The notes under the pieces are model-generated. The model was not told the DNA's origin. It did not search any database and was given only the letters and a program-made list of their open reading frames with translations. Shown here piece after piece: positions 12,751 through 25,113 of a stretch of DNA of 64,000 bases. The position numbers were made by a program, and so were the translations under genes. The DNA comes from Planctomycetota bacterium (GTDB taxonomy: Bacteria > Planctomycetota > Phycisphaerae > Phycisphaerales > Zrk34), in contig WGMD01000002.1 of the NCBI GenBank assembly GCA_016125255.1, forward strand, positions 186,001 to 250,000, written 5' to 3'. Positions within the stretch are counted from its first letter, which is position 1, and each line of letters begins with the position of its first letter.

Positions 12751-13194
12751 TCATGCCGCGAGGTTTTCGCTTGCCTCCCAGCGCACCCAATAGGTCAGGC
12801 ATTGTTCGATCATCTGACGGAACTCTCCGTAGTCGATCGGTTTGATAAGCACGCTGTTGGCATGAAGCAAACGTGCCGCGTGATGATCTTCGGGCGATTG
12901 AGATGTGCAGATCATAACGACAGGGATATCGCATAGATCGTCGTCGGTTTTGATCATTCGCAGCACTTCCAGACCGTCGTGGTGAAGCGGATCAATATTG
13001 AGCGTAACGAGTGACGGGCGCGGCGCCCGAGCGTAGCCGCCTTCATGACGCAGAAATCGGATGGCTTCACGACTGGACGACAAATGGATCGCCTCTATTG
13101 CGGCGTCATGCTGTTTCACCGCTTCAAGCAGAAAGAATGCATGATCAGGATCATCTTCAACAATAACGATCGTGGGAGACCCCGTCGGTTGCAT
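12751..13194 (-). CDS. Single-domain receiver, Rcp1-like, with phospho-acceptor Asp replaced by Asn
   Basis: A 147-residue stand-alone receiver. The acidic pocket is present (VEDDPDH, residues 12-18), as are the switch Thr (ICTSQSPED) and the conserved Lys (LIKPID). Where the family reads L-D-L-N-x-P-x-x-D-G, this protein has TLNIDPLHHDG, so residue 66 at the acceptor position is Asn; the codon is AAT. It may be a phosphorylation-independent pseudo-receiver, or Asp68 might substitute. ATG 13194 is chosen because GGAG lies seven bases upstream; an in-frame start at 13227 would nearly abut the FixJ-like stop. It lies 33 bases behind the FixJ-like gene and is probably co-transcribed with it. Confidence 0.88.
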   Translation of the reverse strand: MQPTGSPTIVIVEDDPDHAFFLLEAVKQHDAAIEAIHLSSSREAIRFLRHEGGYARAPRPSLVTLNIDPLHHDGLEVLRMIKTDDDLCDIPVVMICTSQSPEDHHAARLLHANSVLIKPIDYGEFRQMIEQCLTYWVRWEASENLAA

Positions 13195-13227
13195 GATACG
13201 ACTCCTCACGCATGCAACAAAGAGCAT

Positions 13228-13884
13228 TCAGGCAACACTTGTATCAAGTTGATTACACAACTGATATTTCACCGCATCGCGAACCAGATCCGCCACCGTC
13301 AACGCCTCCATCTTGTGCATGAGCCGAAGTCGATGCACCTCCACGGTGCGAACACTCAACTGGAGTTCCGCGGCGATTTGCTTGGACAATAGACCCCGTA
13401 CGATATACGCCATGATCTCCCGCTCGCGCGAGGTCAGTCGCTTGTATCGTCGTTCGACCTGTTCATACTTTTTTTGGCGGTGCTCGGCCGCGAGCTTGGC
13501 TTCTATCGCCGTATGCAAGTGGGCCTTGAGGTCTTCAGGGTTGACCGGCTTCTCGAAGAAACCTGCCGCTCCACGTTCAATCGCTTCAACCGCCATCGCG
13601 ACATTTGCATTAGCCGTAATGAACAGCACCGGCTTGTACCAGCCCATTTCTTCAATTCGGTGATACAGTTCGATCCCATCCATCCCGGGCATACGCACAT
13701 CGAAGATCAGACACTGCACCTCCTGAGGATCCGCGTATTCCAGAAAGTCGCACGCGTTTGAGTAGGCATCAACACGGTAGCCCCATCCAACCACCATCGC
13801 CTGTAACGTCTCTCTGGATTCGCGTTCGTCATCAACAATGGCTACGGTCACGACATTGCAAGTTGTTTGTTCAGGAACTGCCAT
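13228..13884 (-). CDS. FixJ/NarL-type response regulator with LuxR HTH
   Basis: A 218-residue transcription factor: receiver (AIVDDERESRETL; acceptor Asp in LIFDVRMPGMDG; Lys in FFEKPVNPED), coiled linker, and LuxR-type helix-turn-helix (LTSREREIMAYIVRG; LSVRTVEVHR). ATG 13884 (MAVPEQ) has AGGGG five bases upstream and is preferred over the ATG at 13905. Upstream, at 13942-13968, are two direct copies of GCAATACG 19 bases apart. The cognate kinase is probably one of the neighbouring hybrid or PAS kinases; which one cannot be told from sequence. Confidence 0.93.
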   Translation of the reverse strand: MAVPEQTTCNVVTVAIVDDERESRETLQAMVVGWGYRVDAYSNACDFLEYADPQEVQCLIFDVRMPGMDGIELYHRIEEMGWYKPVLFITANANVAMAVEAIERGAAGFFEKPVNPEDLKAHLHTAIEAKLAAEHRQKKYEQVERRYKRLTSREREIMAYIVRGLLSKQIAAELQLSVRTVEVHRLRLMHKMEALTVADLVRDAVKYQLCNQLDTSVA

Positions 13885-13941
13885 GAATACCCCTTGCTTT
13901 TGCATGCTTCATTTCCATACCTGCTACATCGACTCATTCCC

Positions 13942-13968
13942 GCAATACGTTGCGTTTTTTGCAATACG
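13942..13968. promoter_or_regulatory. Direct repeat GCAATACG x2, 19 bp apart, upstream of the FixJ-like gene
   Basis: Two identical octamers (13942-13949 and 13961-13968) lie 58-84 bases upstream of the FixJ-like start, on the same face of the helix (about two turns apart). That layout suits a dimeric activator or autoregulation by the FixJ-like protein. The site is seen directly; its function is inferred. Confidence 0.35.
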
Positions 13969-14094
13969 CACTTATGCGAATACATCTTCGATGATGCTGA
14001 GCAGTAATACTTACCGTATGGACTTGCCGGGCGACACTTGTTGTTCCATATGATCTATCGGCACGACCTGGACCACAAGTCCACTCGACAGGTG

Positions 14095-17388
<3,294 letters not shown>

Positions 17389-17549
17389 TCTCCGTCGACA
17401 CAGACGCCGCGATGACCATGGCGTGCGGCCCGCATGTGCTTCGACGCATGATCGAACGCGCTTGAGTGATAAACCGTACGGAGCGCACAACTACGTACAC
17501 AGACTCATCGCCTCGATGACGATGGATTGGATATCGCGGGAGCCGCCAC

Positions 17550-18722
17550 ATGAGTGAGGCCGACACGTCTACCGCAAGCCGGGCGACGACCTTCAGTTTT
17601 GATGACCGGGCAAATGAATTGCGCATCGTCGTCATTGACGACGATCGCATTTCGCTCTCGGTCGTGACAGGTCAATTGCGGGAAAGCGGATTCATCAATG
17701 TCGTCGGATACACCGACCCGCTGGACGGCCTGCGGGACATCGAAGCGGATCCGCTGTGCGTCGTTCTGGTGGACCTTCTAATGCCGGACATCACGGGTCT
17801 GCAGATCATTCAACAGCTTAAGGCCAAGGAACGCACCGCATCCATTCCGGTGCTAATGCTCACCGCGTCGGGATCGCACTCCAATCGGACCAAGGCATTG
17901 CGATTGGGAGTGACGGACTTTCTAACCAAGCCGTGCGACCCCGTCGAGCTGACGGCTCGTACGCGCAATGCCGCGACCATCCGGCTGTATCATGATCGAC
18001 TGGCGCGCCGCGCGCGGCGCCTCGAATCCGAAGTGCGTTCCCGGACGAAGCTGTTGACGTTGACGCGGCGGCAGGTGGTGGAATGTCTTGCCCGTGCGGG
18101 TGAATTCCGGGACAACGACACCGGCCGCCACGTACTGCGCGTGGGCCGCTACTCGACGATTATCGCCGAAGCGATGTGTTGCGATCGGAACTTTATTGAA
18201 TCCATTGAATTGGCGGCGCAGCTTCATGACGTCGGCAAGATCGGTATTCCCGATGCGATTCTGCTCAAGCCGGACAAACTCACGGAAGAGGAGTTCGATT
18301 TAATGAAGCAGCATGCGGTGCGCGGGTCGCGCGTGTTCGAGCAGATGTCGCCTTCCGAAATGCAGCGTGTTCAACGTCATACGGAACTGGGGGCGGACAT
18401 CATCGGCGATACAGGATTCGACCTTTTGGAATTGGCGCGTCAGATTTCTCTGACACATCACGAGCGATGGGACGGAACCGGCTATCCGCTGGGGCTGGCG
18501 GGTGAGGACATTCCGTTGGCGGGACGGATTGTCGCGGTGGCGGACGTCTTTGATGCGCTGAGCTCGCGGCGGCCGTACAAGCCGGCGATTCCGAGGGAGC
18601 ATTGCTTTGAGATCATGAACGAACAACGGTATCGCCATTTCGACGGACAGGTGCTCGACGCATTTCTCGGCTGTGTTCCTCAGATCATTGAGGTGCAGAT
18701 CGACCTGGCGGATCCGACTTAG
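17550..18722 (+). CDS. REC-HD-GYP cyclic-di-GMP phosphodiesterase (RpfG family)
   Basis: A 390-residue response regulator that should hydrolyse cyclic di-GMP. The N-terminal receiver (VVIDDDRISLS; acceptor in VVLVDLLMPDITG) is followed by a coiled linker and an HD-GYP domain with intact metal and signature residues: the HD pair in LHDVGKIGIPD, then HHERWDGTGYP, and DVFDALSSRRPYK. Shine-Dalgarno GGGAG precedes the ATG. It is divergent from the membrane hybrid kinase and followed 137 bases later by a diguanylate cyclase, so both directions of cyclic-di-GMP turnover are encoded side by side. Confidence 0.95.
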   Translation: MSEADTSTASRATTFSFDDRANELRIVVIDDDRISLSVVTGQLRESGFINVVGYTDPLDGLRDIEADPLCVVLVDLLMPDITGLQIIQQLKAKERTASIPVLMLTASGSHSNRTKALRLGVTDFLTKPCDPVELTARTRNAATIRLYHDRLARRARRLESEVRSRTKLLTLTRRQVVECLARAGEFRDNDTGRHVLRVGRYSTIIAEAMCCDRNFIESIELAAQLHDVGKIGIPDAILLKPDKLTEEEFDLMKQHAVRGSRVFEQMSPSEMQRVQRHTELGADIIGDTGFDLLELARQISLTHHERWDGTGYPLGLAGEDIPLAGRIVAVADVFDALSSRRPYKPAIPREHCFEIMNEQRYRHFDGQVLDAFLGCVPQIIEVQIDLADPT

Positions 18723-18858
18723 ATCGGCACGGCTACGCGCTATTGCGTATGGACCCGGAGATTGCGGCTACCGATTCAATTTGTCACGGGCGCATTTTCT
18801 CAACATTGTTCCGATGTGGATTTTGCATGATTCCGTAAGCATTGTTTTGGAGAAGAGT

Positions 18859-20412
18859 ATGGGAATGAAACGACCGGTTCACCTGCTTCTGGCCGAGGAC
18901 GAACCCGACCATCAGGATCTTTTGGTGCGAGCGGTTCGTTCGGCGGCTCCGGATGTGCGGATTTCCGTGGTGTCGCGCGGGCGCGAGCTTCTGGCTGCGC
19001 TGGCGAATTATCAATACGACTGCGTGGTGATGGACTTCATGTTGCCGGACACTTCCGCCGCGGCGCTCCTTCAGTCGGCCGAACCTCTGCGCAACGGCTG
19101 CCCGTTCATTATCGTGTCGAGTCGGGACGATCAGCGGATCGCCATCGAAAGCTTCCGTGCGGGCATTGTCGATTTCATCCCGAAACAGGAGGCGGTGGCG
19201 GGCGACACCTTGTGGCACTGCATCGAAGGCGCGATTCAGGCGGCGCGTCAGCGACGGGCCAACCGGCGTCGCGCGGAGCGTCGTGAACGATTTCTCGTGC
19301 GCCTGGCGGAAACCGATTCGCTGACCGGATTGGGCAATCGGCGACATCTTGAGCGATGCCTGAGCGAACAGCGATGGGAAACCGACCGGCGCGGCTGGAT
19401 CGCGTGCATCATGGTCGATCTGGATCACTTCAAGCAGGTCAACGATCGTTACGGGCACGACGTCGGGGATCGTCTGCTCCGCACCGTCTCGACGGCGATC
19501 CGCCAGAGCGTCGGGTTGAGCGATACCGTTGTCCGCTGGGGCGGCGAGGAATTTCTGGTCGTCGCCGATGCGCCGACGCTGACGGAAGCGTGGGGCGTCG
19601 GCGACGCCATTCGGCGCTCCATCGCGCAGATACAGATGGAGGTTTGCGGACAGGCGCTTCGCCCGACGGCAAGCGTCGGGGTGGCGCACGTACGCACCAA
19701 TCGCTTTCATCACACCACCATCGCCCGCGCGGATGAGGCGTTGTATCTGGCCAAGAGCATCGGCCGCAACAGAGTCTGTCACGCTCAGATGGTCGAAATC
19801 TCCAACGCGGCGACGCGTGCCGGTGCGAACATGCAGTGGGATGTCTGTCGGCGGCGCGACGCGCTGGTGTGCGACATTATTCAAACGATGAGCAATGACC
19901 AGTGGTCGCAGATCGTGCTGCATGGCGAGCGTGTTCGACACATTGCGCTTGAACTTGCGGATCGGCTGGACTTCGATCCGGCGGACCGCTCCCGGCTGGA
20001 GGCGGCGGCGTTGATTCGTGCGGTGGGCAAGGCGATGATCCCGGATTGCATGTTGGTCAAACCGAGCGGCCTCTCACCCGTTGAGCGATCCATCAAGCGC
20101 GACATTTCGGGTTTCGCGGCTCACCTGGCCGAACGATTGGGCGCCGACAGTCTGACTACCCAATGGGCCGGCACCACCTCGGCGACATTTGTCGACGGGG
20201 AATGCCAAATCAACGATACGCTGCTCGGCGGACAAATTGTCCTCTATGCGGAACGGCTGGCCGCAATGGTCGCTGATCGCCCGCATCGGGCGGCACTGTC
20301 CCTGGATGCCGCGATTCGTGAACTGCGTCGCGAATGTCATGATCTGCCGCCATCGTCCGTAATTGAGTTGATCACCGCAAGCTTCCTGCCGCGCCGAAAT
20401 CTTGCCGCATAG
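18859..20412 (+). CDS. REC-GGDEF diguanylate cyclase with degenerate C-terminal HD-GYP domain
   Basis: A 517-residue protein. The receiver (LLAEDEPDHQD; acceptor in VVMDFMLPD) leads into a GGDEF domain (DSLTGLGNRRHLE; MVDLDHFKQVND; active loop RWGGEEF). The inhibitory site five residues before GGEEF reads GLSD rather than RxxD, so product feedback is probably absent. The last roughly 180 residues resemble HD-GYP (HGERVRHIALELADRL; ALIRAVGKAMIPD), but HD has become RA and no GYP motif is present, so this part should be non-catalytic. ATG 18859 has GGAG six bases upstream. It is the only REC-GGDEF protein in the window and the best candidate for WspR's role. Confidence 0.92.
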   Translation: MGMKRPVHLLLAEDEPDHQDLLVRAVRSAAPDVRISVVSRGRELLAALANYQYDCVVMDFMLPDTSAAALLQSAEPLRNGCPFIIVSSRDDQRIAIESFRAGIVDFIPKQEAVAGDTLWHCIEGAIQAARQRRANRRRAERRERFLVRLAETDSLTGLGNRRHLERCLSEQRWETDRRGWIACIMVDLDHFKQVNDRYGHDVGDRLLRTVSTAIRQSVGLSDTVVRWGGEEFLVVADAPTLTEAWGVGDAIRRSIAQIQMEVCGQALRPTASVGVAHVRTNRFHHTTIARADEALYLAKSIGRNRVCHAQMVEISNAATRAGANMQWDVCRRRDALVCDIIQTMSNDQWSQIVLHGERVRHIALELADRLDFDPADRSRLEAAALIRAVGKAMIPDCMLVKPSGLSPVERSIKRDISGFAAHLAERLGADSLTTQWAGTTSATFVDGECQINDTLLGGQIVLYAERLAAMVADRPHRAALSLDAAIRELRRECHDLPPSSVIELITASFLPRRNLAA

Positions 20413-20920
20413 CGCACAAGAGGCAGGTGTGGTGGACGTAGGATCTGTGGGTAGATTGATCAAATCCCCGAGAACTGGTCAAGTCGAGGTAAGAGATTAC
20501 AACTGGGCGACAATCCCTAGCAAAGGGATTCACATCGATAAAACATGATGCGTAACTCAAGTACTAGACGGACGTGGATATGGGCGGGGACTTGAACATG
20601 CCGGACGCCTGTTGGCAGTTAGGTATTCCTTTCATTGCTGATTCGCTCCGGTGACGCCTCCGGGCTGAATAATCCCCTCCGATGCGTCACACTCCCCTGG
20701 GGTGCCTTACCGCTTGGATGACGTGAAGCGATGCAGCCCGGGGGGTCGGGGACATTTGATTTCACCGACAAAATCAGCGGCCGCAACCCGCCGAGCGTTT
20801 CGGCTGGGGCGATCGCACGGACTCGGCGTGGCCGCTGGCCACGCCTTCTATATTGATCGGAGATTCTCATGTGGCAGAAGCATCAGTCCCAAACCAAGCC
20901 GCGGCGGCTGCTCAAAGTAG
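20413..20920. other. Gene-poor gap with two hairpins
   Basis: No convincing gene was found. A 7-bp stem AATCCCT/AGGGATT (20512-20530) could end transcription of the cyclase gene, though no T-run follows. A 9-bp perfect stem GGCGTGGCC/GGCCACGCC (20825-20845) lies just before a 38-codon frame (20869-20985) that shows no recognisable domain. The gap probably contains debris from the lost N-terminal half of the recombinase that follows. Confidence 0.5.
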
Positions 20921-21625
20921 TTGTTCGTCACGATGCTCGATACGGCGAAGCCGACCGGTACGACCACCTACTGCTACACGCAAAATGAGGTCGACGCCAT
21001 GCTCGAGCATTGCTACGCGGATACCAGACTTCACTGGCTCGGCGACGTCATCCTCGCGCTCTGCCACACGGGCATGCGGATCGGCGAGCTTTGCTCCCTC
21101 AAGTGGTCGGACATCGACGCGAACCTGAAGAACATTCATCTCACGGACACATCGCGCGGCGGCACGAAGGTTGGTCAGGAGAAGCGAACCACCAAATCAC
21201 ATCAAAGCCGATGCATCTACATCATGCAGTCGCTCCGCGAATTGCTGCAGACCATCACGCGGCCCGCCAACGGGCGGGTGTTCCAAGGTCCCTGCGGCGG
21301 CCGGCTCAGTAAGAACACCGTGCTCAACACGCTCATCAAGAAAGTAATCAAACCTCTGGCATCTCGGTTCCCCTCATCCGACGGTGAACTCGGATTCGCT
21401 GACGGTCGCGTGCATAGCTTCCGCCACTACTTCTGCAGCAACTGCTCTGACAAAGGAATCCCGCGTGAGATGGTCATGCAGATGGTCGGACATCAGGACT
21501 CGGCGATGGTCGCCCACGACTACCACGCCAGAGAGAGCGTCATCGAAAACATCCTCGGCGCCGAGCAGTGCACGTCGATCGACATGACGGAACGAGTCGC
21601 GCGAAAGGAACAGAAGGCATCATGA
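20921..21625 (+). CDS. Tyrosine recombinase/integrase, catalytic domain only (N-terminally truncated)
   Basis: A 234-residue catalytic domain of a phage-type integrase. The catalytic set is visible: Arg in HTGMRIGELCSLKW, the H-x-x-R box in HSFRHYF, His in MVGHQDS, and the nucleophile Tyr in AHDYHA. The N-terminal core-binding domain (about 100-150 residues in full-length relatives) is absent. The frame opens a few residues before the region where the catalytic domain normally begins (TTTYCYTQNEVDAMLEHC), and upstream codons in other frames do not restore it. The 3' end points at a tRNA-Ser 115 bases away, a typical integration site. It is probably a decayed remnant; an unusual minimal integrase is less likely. 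Confidence 0.8.
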   Translation: MFVTMLDTAKPTGTTTYCYTQNEVDAMLEHCYADTRLHWLGDVILALCHTGMRIGELCSLKWSDIDANLKNIHLTDTSRGGTKVGQEKRTTKSHQSRCIYIMQSLRELLQTITRPANGRVFQGPCGGRLSKNTVLNTLIKKVIKPLASRFPSSDGELGFADGRVHSFRHYFCSNCSDKGIPREMVMQMVGHQDSAMVAHDYHARESVIENILGAEQCTSIDMTERVARKEQKAS

Positions 21626-21656
21626 ATGATGATCCGAGAGCTCAAAAGGCACAATT

Positions 21657-21678
21657 TAGGCACAGTTGAGTGTGCCTA
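21657..21678. repeat. Perfect inverted repeat TAGGCACA-6-TGTGCCTA behind the integrase
   Basis: An 8-bp perfect inverted repeat with loop GTTGAG, 31 bases after the integrase stop and between it and the tRNA 3' end. A third GGCACA lies at 21649. It could be arm-type recombinase sites, an attachment-site remnant, or a terminator without T-run. Confidence 0.45.
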
Positions 21679-21683
21679 CGAAA

Positions 21684-21729
21684 GACGCCCTTGTAAGTGA
21701 CTGTCAGATCAGTCGCTTGCAAGGGCGTC
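21684..21729 (-). terminator. 19-bp hairpin downstream of tRNA-Ser
   Basis: A long stem (21684-21702 with 21711-21729) pairs over 19 positions with only two wobble-type mismatches and an 8-base loop. Read on the minus strand it starts 11 bases after the tRNA 3' end and is followed by TTTCG, so it is most simply the tRNA terminator. It also lies exactly where an integrase attachment site would be expected. Confidence 0.5.
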
Positions 21730-21739
21730 AAAAAGAAAG

Positions 21740-21827
21740 CGGAGAGGGTGGGATTCGAACCCACGGTGACGCAGTGCGCCACACCGGTTTTCGAGACCGG
21801 CTCCTTCAGCCGCTCGGACACCTCTCC
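21740..21827 (-). tRNA. tRNA-Ser (anticodon CGA)
   Basis: A class II tRNA of 88 nt on the minus strand. The acceptor stem GGAGAGG (5' end at 21827) pairs with CCTCTCC, with discriminator G at 21740. The D arm contains GAGCGGCTGAAGGAG, the anticodon loop CTCGAAA carries CGA at 21793-21791, there is a long variable arm, and the T arm is GGGTTCGAATCCC. CCA is not encoded. The long variable arm and anticodon both identify serine. Its 3' end faces the truncated integrase. Confidence 0.96.
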
Positions 21828-21921
21828 GGGTGGATCGGGCGGCGCTGGGCGGCCCTGTGGAGCGATATGATAAACCCCTCTGGCATCGAAATCAAAAGAT
21901 GCCCGCCCCCGCCGGCGCGGG

Positions 21922-21927
21922 TACAAT
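21922..21927 (+). promoter_or_regulatory. Candidate -10 box TACAAT for the PSD1 operon
   Basis: TACAAT lies 57 bases before the chosen start codon at 21984, behind a GC-rich stretch. No good -35 box is seen at the right distance. It supports the 21984 start over the ATG at 21930, which would fall at the expected transcription start. Confidence 0.35.
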
Positions 21928-21983
21928 AAATGAACGCCAGAGGACGTTATTATCTGGAACCCGCCGCGGTTGATGGAATCAAC

Positions 21984-24900
21984 ATGATGATGCATCGTCT
22001 TTCAATCGTGCTCCGCCCGATGGCGGCGCTGATGTTGATCGCTCAGTTGTCGATGCCGATCGAAGCGGCGGAACCTGCCCGGAAAATCGGGTTCAATCGC
22101 GACATTCAGCACATCCTTTCCGACAACTGCTTCAAGTGCCACGGCCCCGATTCGGCGTCGCGCGAGGCGGATCTGCGACTCGATCATCGCGAGGGGGCCA
22201 TTGCTGAACTCGATAAGGGTCGTCACGCCATCGTGCCCGGGCATGCGGATCAGAGCGAACTCATCGCGCGGATCACGAATGCGAACCCGAAAGACCGCAT
22301 GCCCCCAGCCGACTCGGGCAAGTCGCTGACGGCGAAGCAGATTGAGTTGCTCAAGGCATGGATCAATCAAGGGGCGGAGTACGAGCCGCATTGGTCATTC
22401 ATCGCGCCAGTGCGGCCGGAGGTGCCGAAGGTTGAGCATGCGGATTGGCCCGTCAATGCGATCGACAACTTCGTGCTTGCGCGGTTGGAGCGTGAGGGTT
22501 GGACACCGTCTGAGCCGGCGGATCGTGTGACGTTGATTCGGCGCGTGACGTTGGATTTGACGGGGCTGCCGCCGACGCCGGAGCAAGTCGCGGCGTTCGT
22601 CACGGATCAATCGCCCAATGCTTACGAAAAGGCGGTCGATCGGCTGCTGGCTTCGCCGCGGTACGGTGAGCGCATGGCGCAGGTCTGGCTTGATGTGTCG
22701 CGCTATGCGGACACGATGGGCTATCAGGCGGACTGGGAGCGGTTTCAATGGCGCTGGCGCGAATGGGTCATCGATGCATTCAACCGCAATGAACCCTATG
22801 ACCAGTTCACCATCGACCAGCTCGCCGGCGACCTGGTACCGAACGCCACGACCGAGCAGATCATTGCGACGGGATTCAACCGCAATCACCGCATCAATGA
22901 CGAAGGCGGGATCATCCCCGCCGAGTTCGCGGCGGAGTATGTCATCGACCGCGTGGACACGACGTCGGAAGTCTGGATGGGGCTGACGATGGGTTGTGCG
23001 CGGTGTCACGATCACAAGTTCGACCCGATTTCGCAGAAGGACTTTTATTCGTTCTTCGCGTTTTTCAACAACGTGCCGGAGAACGGCAAGGACGGACGGG
23101 CCGGTGTCGCCACGCCGTACATGCGCGTGGCGGTGCGCGGCGAGGAAGCGGCGTACGAGAAGGTCAAGGAACAGGTCGCGGCTGCGGAAAAGCGGCTGGA
23201 CGAGATCGCGAGCAAGCATTCTCAAGAGCGCAAGAAATGGGAATCGGACACGCTCGCGTCGCTCAAGGCGGACGGAAAGGGATGGGACGCGGTCGATCCG
23301 GTCGAGGTCGAAGCGACGGGCGGCGTGAGCTTCACGAAGCTCGATGACGGTTCGTACCTCGCCTCGGGAGACAACGCGGACGACAAGCCGGTGTACACCG
23401 TGACGATCGATCTGGGTCAGCGGAAGGTCACAGGCCTGCGGCTCGACGCGCTGACGCATCCGTCGTTGGGCAAAGGCAGTCTGGGCATCAGCGCCGGCGG
23501 CAATTTCGTGTTGACCGGCTTCGAAGTGTCGGTGCGCAATCCCGGCGATGCGGAGCCCAGGCCGGTTTCGATCGCCGACGCCGAAGCGGATTACGAGCAG
23601 AAGGGCTGGCCCATCAAGAACACGCTGGACGGCAAGCCCGGCACGGGCTGGGCGGTGGACGGCAATACACGCGCCGAAAACCGATCGGCGGTGTTCACCT
23701 TCAAGACGCCGGTCATGGGCCGGGCCGGCACGCAGTTGATTGTCACGATGAAGCACGAATCGCGCTATCCGCGTGAGGGTATCGGGCGATTTGTGCTGAG
23801 TGTGACGAACCTGCCGAAGATCGAGCTGAACAATCACGGCGGGCTGCCGCAGGATGTGTTCGCGGCGTTGACGACAGCGGCGAAGAAGCGTTCGGCGGAT
23901 CAGAACAAGCGGCTGGATGCGTATTTCCTCTCAACGCTTGCGGACATGAAGCAGGCGGTCGCCGACCGCGCCGCCGCGGGCAAGGCGCAGACGGAGTTCG
24001 AGAAGGAATCGACGACGTACGTGATGGTCATGAAGGAGATGGACAAGCCGCGCGATTCGTTCGTGCTCAATCGCGGGCAGTACGATCAGAAGCGCGAGAA
24101 GGTGACGGCGAACGTGCCCGGCGCGCTGCCCGCATTGCCCGAGGGAATGGCGCACGATCGGCTGGCGCTGGCACAGTGGCTTGTCAGCGGACATCACCCG
24201 CTGACGGCTCGCGTGGAGGTGAATCGGCTCTGGGAAATGCTCTTCGGCACGGGGCTCGTCAAGACCAGCGAGGACTTCGGCACGCAGGGCGAATGGCCCT
24301 CGCATCCCGAACTGCTCGATTATCTGGCGACGGAACTGCCGCGGGCGGGGTGGGACATCAAAGGCATGCTCAAGATGATGGTCATGAGCGCCACGTATCG
24401 GCAGTCGTCGCTGGGCCGGCCCGAAACGATCGAGCGCGATCCGGAGAACCGGCTGCTCTCGCACATGACGCGCGTGCGTCTGCCGGCCGAGACGATCCGC
24501 GATCAGGCGCTGTTCGCCGGCGGGCTGCTTGTGGAGAAGATCGGCGGGGCGTCGGTCAAGCCGTATCAGCCCGAGGGACTTTGGGAGGAAGTGTCGTTCA
24601 AGGACCGCAAGCGCAGCACGGACTTTTACGTGCAGGATCACGGCGAGGCGCTTTACCGGCGGAGTCTGTACACGTTCTGGAAGCGCTCGGTGCCGCCGCC
24701 GGCGCTGGCGACATTCGATGCGCCGACGCGGGAGACATGCACGATCCGCCGCTCGCGGACGGACACGCCGTTGCAGGCGTTGGCGTTGATGAATGACGTC
24801 ACGTATGTCGAGGCGATGCGCGAATTGGCGACGCGGGCGATCAAGTCGGCGAAAACACCCGATGAGCGTATCGGTTTCATGTTCGCCGCGTTGCTGGCGC

Positions 24901-25109
24901 GTCAGCCGGCAGCGGCGGAACTGGCCGTGCTGCGGCGCGGTTTCGATCAGCGGCGGGCGACCTTCGCGTCCAAACCCTCCGACGCCGCGAGTCTGATCGC
25001 CGAAGGCGAGAAGCCGGCGGCGAAGGACGTCGATCCCGTCGATCTGGCGGCGTACACGACGGTCGCGCTGAACATCCTCAACCTTGACGAAACGATCAAC
25101 CGGGAGTAA
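21984..25109 (+). CDS. PSD1-type protein: PSCyt1 cytochrome c, DUF1549 and DUF1553
   Basis: A secreted 1041-residue planctomycete-type protein. A signal peptide ([19 protein letters not shown]) precedes a PSCyt1 haem motif CFKCH (C49, C52, H53), then DUF1549 with a second CxxCH (CARCH, within [12 protein letters not shown]), a discoidin-like middle region, and C-terminal DUF1553 ([34 protein letters not shown]). The three consecutive ATGs at 21984-21992 start the signal peptide. The DUF1501 gene follows after 4 bases; the pair is a hallmark planctomycete operon, often next to sulfatases or glycoside hydrolases, and is thought to act in extracellular polysaccharide breakdown. The biochemical function of the family is not established. 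Confidence 0.95.
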   Translation: MMMHRLSIVLRPMAALMLIAQLSMPIEAAEPARKIGFNRDIQHILSDNCFKCHGPDSASREADLRLDHREGAIAELDKGRHAIVPGHADQSELIARITNANPKDRMPPADSGKSLTAKQIELLKAWINQGAEYEPHWSFIAPVRPEVPKVEHADWPVNAIDNFVLARLEREGWTPSEPADRVTLIRRVTLDLTGLPPTPEQVAAFVTDQSPNAYEKAVDRLLASPRYGERMAQVWLDVSRYADTMGYQADWERFQWRWREWVIDAFNRNEPYDQFTIDQLAGDLVPNATTEQIIATGFNRNHRINDEGGIIPAEFAAEYVIDRVDTTSEVWMGLTMGCARCHDHKFDPISQKDFYSFFAFFNNVPENGKDGRAGVATPYMRVAVRGEEAAYEKVKEQVAAAEKRLDEIASKHSQERKKWESDTLASLKADGKGWDAVDPVEVEATGGVSFTKLDDGSYLASGDNADDKPVYTVTIDLGQRKVTGLRLDALTHPSLGKGSLGISAGGNFVLTGFEVSVRNPGDAEPRPVSIADAEADYEQKGWPIKNTLDGKPGTGWAVDGNTRAENRSAVFTFKTPVMGRAGTQLIVTMKHESRYPREGIGRFVLSVTNLPKIELNNHGGLPQDVFAALTTAAKKRSADQNKRLDAYFLSTLADMKQAVADRAAAGKAQTEFEKESTTYVMVMKEMDKPRDSFVLNRGQYDQKREKVTANVPGALPALPEGMAHDRLALAQWLVSGHHPLTARVEVNRLWEMLFGTGLVKTSEDFGTQGEWPSHPELLDYLATELPRAGWDIKGMLKMMVMSATYRQSSLGRPETIERDPENRLLSHMTRVRLPAETIRDQALFAGGLLVEKIGGASVKPYQPEGLWEEVSFKDRKRSTDFYVQDHGEALYRRSLYTFWKRSVPPPALATFDAPTRETCTIRRSRTDTPLQALALMNDVTYVEAMRELATRAIKSAKTPDERIGFMFAALLARQPAAAELAVLRRGFDQRRATFASKPSDAASLIAEGEKPAAKDVDPVDLAAYTTVALNILNLDETINRE

Positions 25110-25113
25110 CGCC

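Noticed and set aside
21642-21995. Minus-strand frame across the tRNA-Ser region
   Set aside because: Its sequence (SERLKEPVSKTG, VGSNPTLSAF) is a translated tRNA-Ser, a well-known artefact.
22395-23837. A 480-codon open frame opposite the PSD1 gene (and another at 23931-25301)
   Set aside because: Antisense to a gene with clear PSCyt1/DUF1549/DUF1553 motifs; composition is that of a shadow frame.
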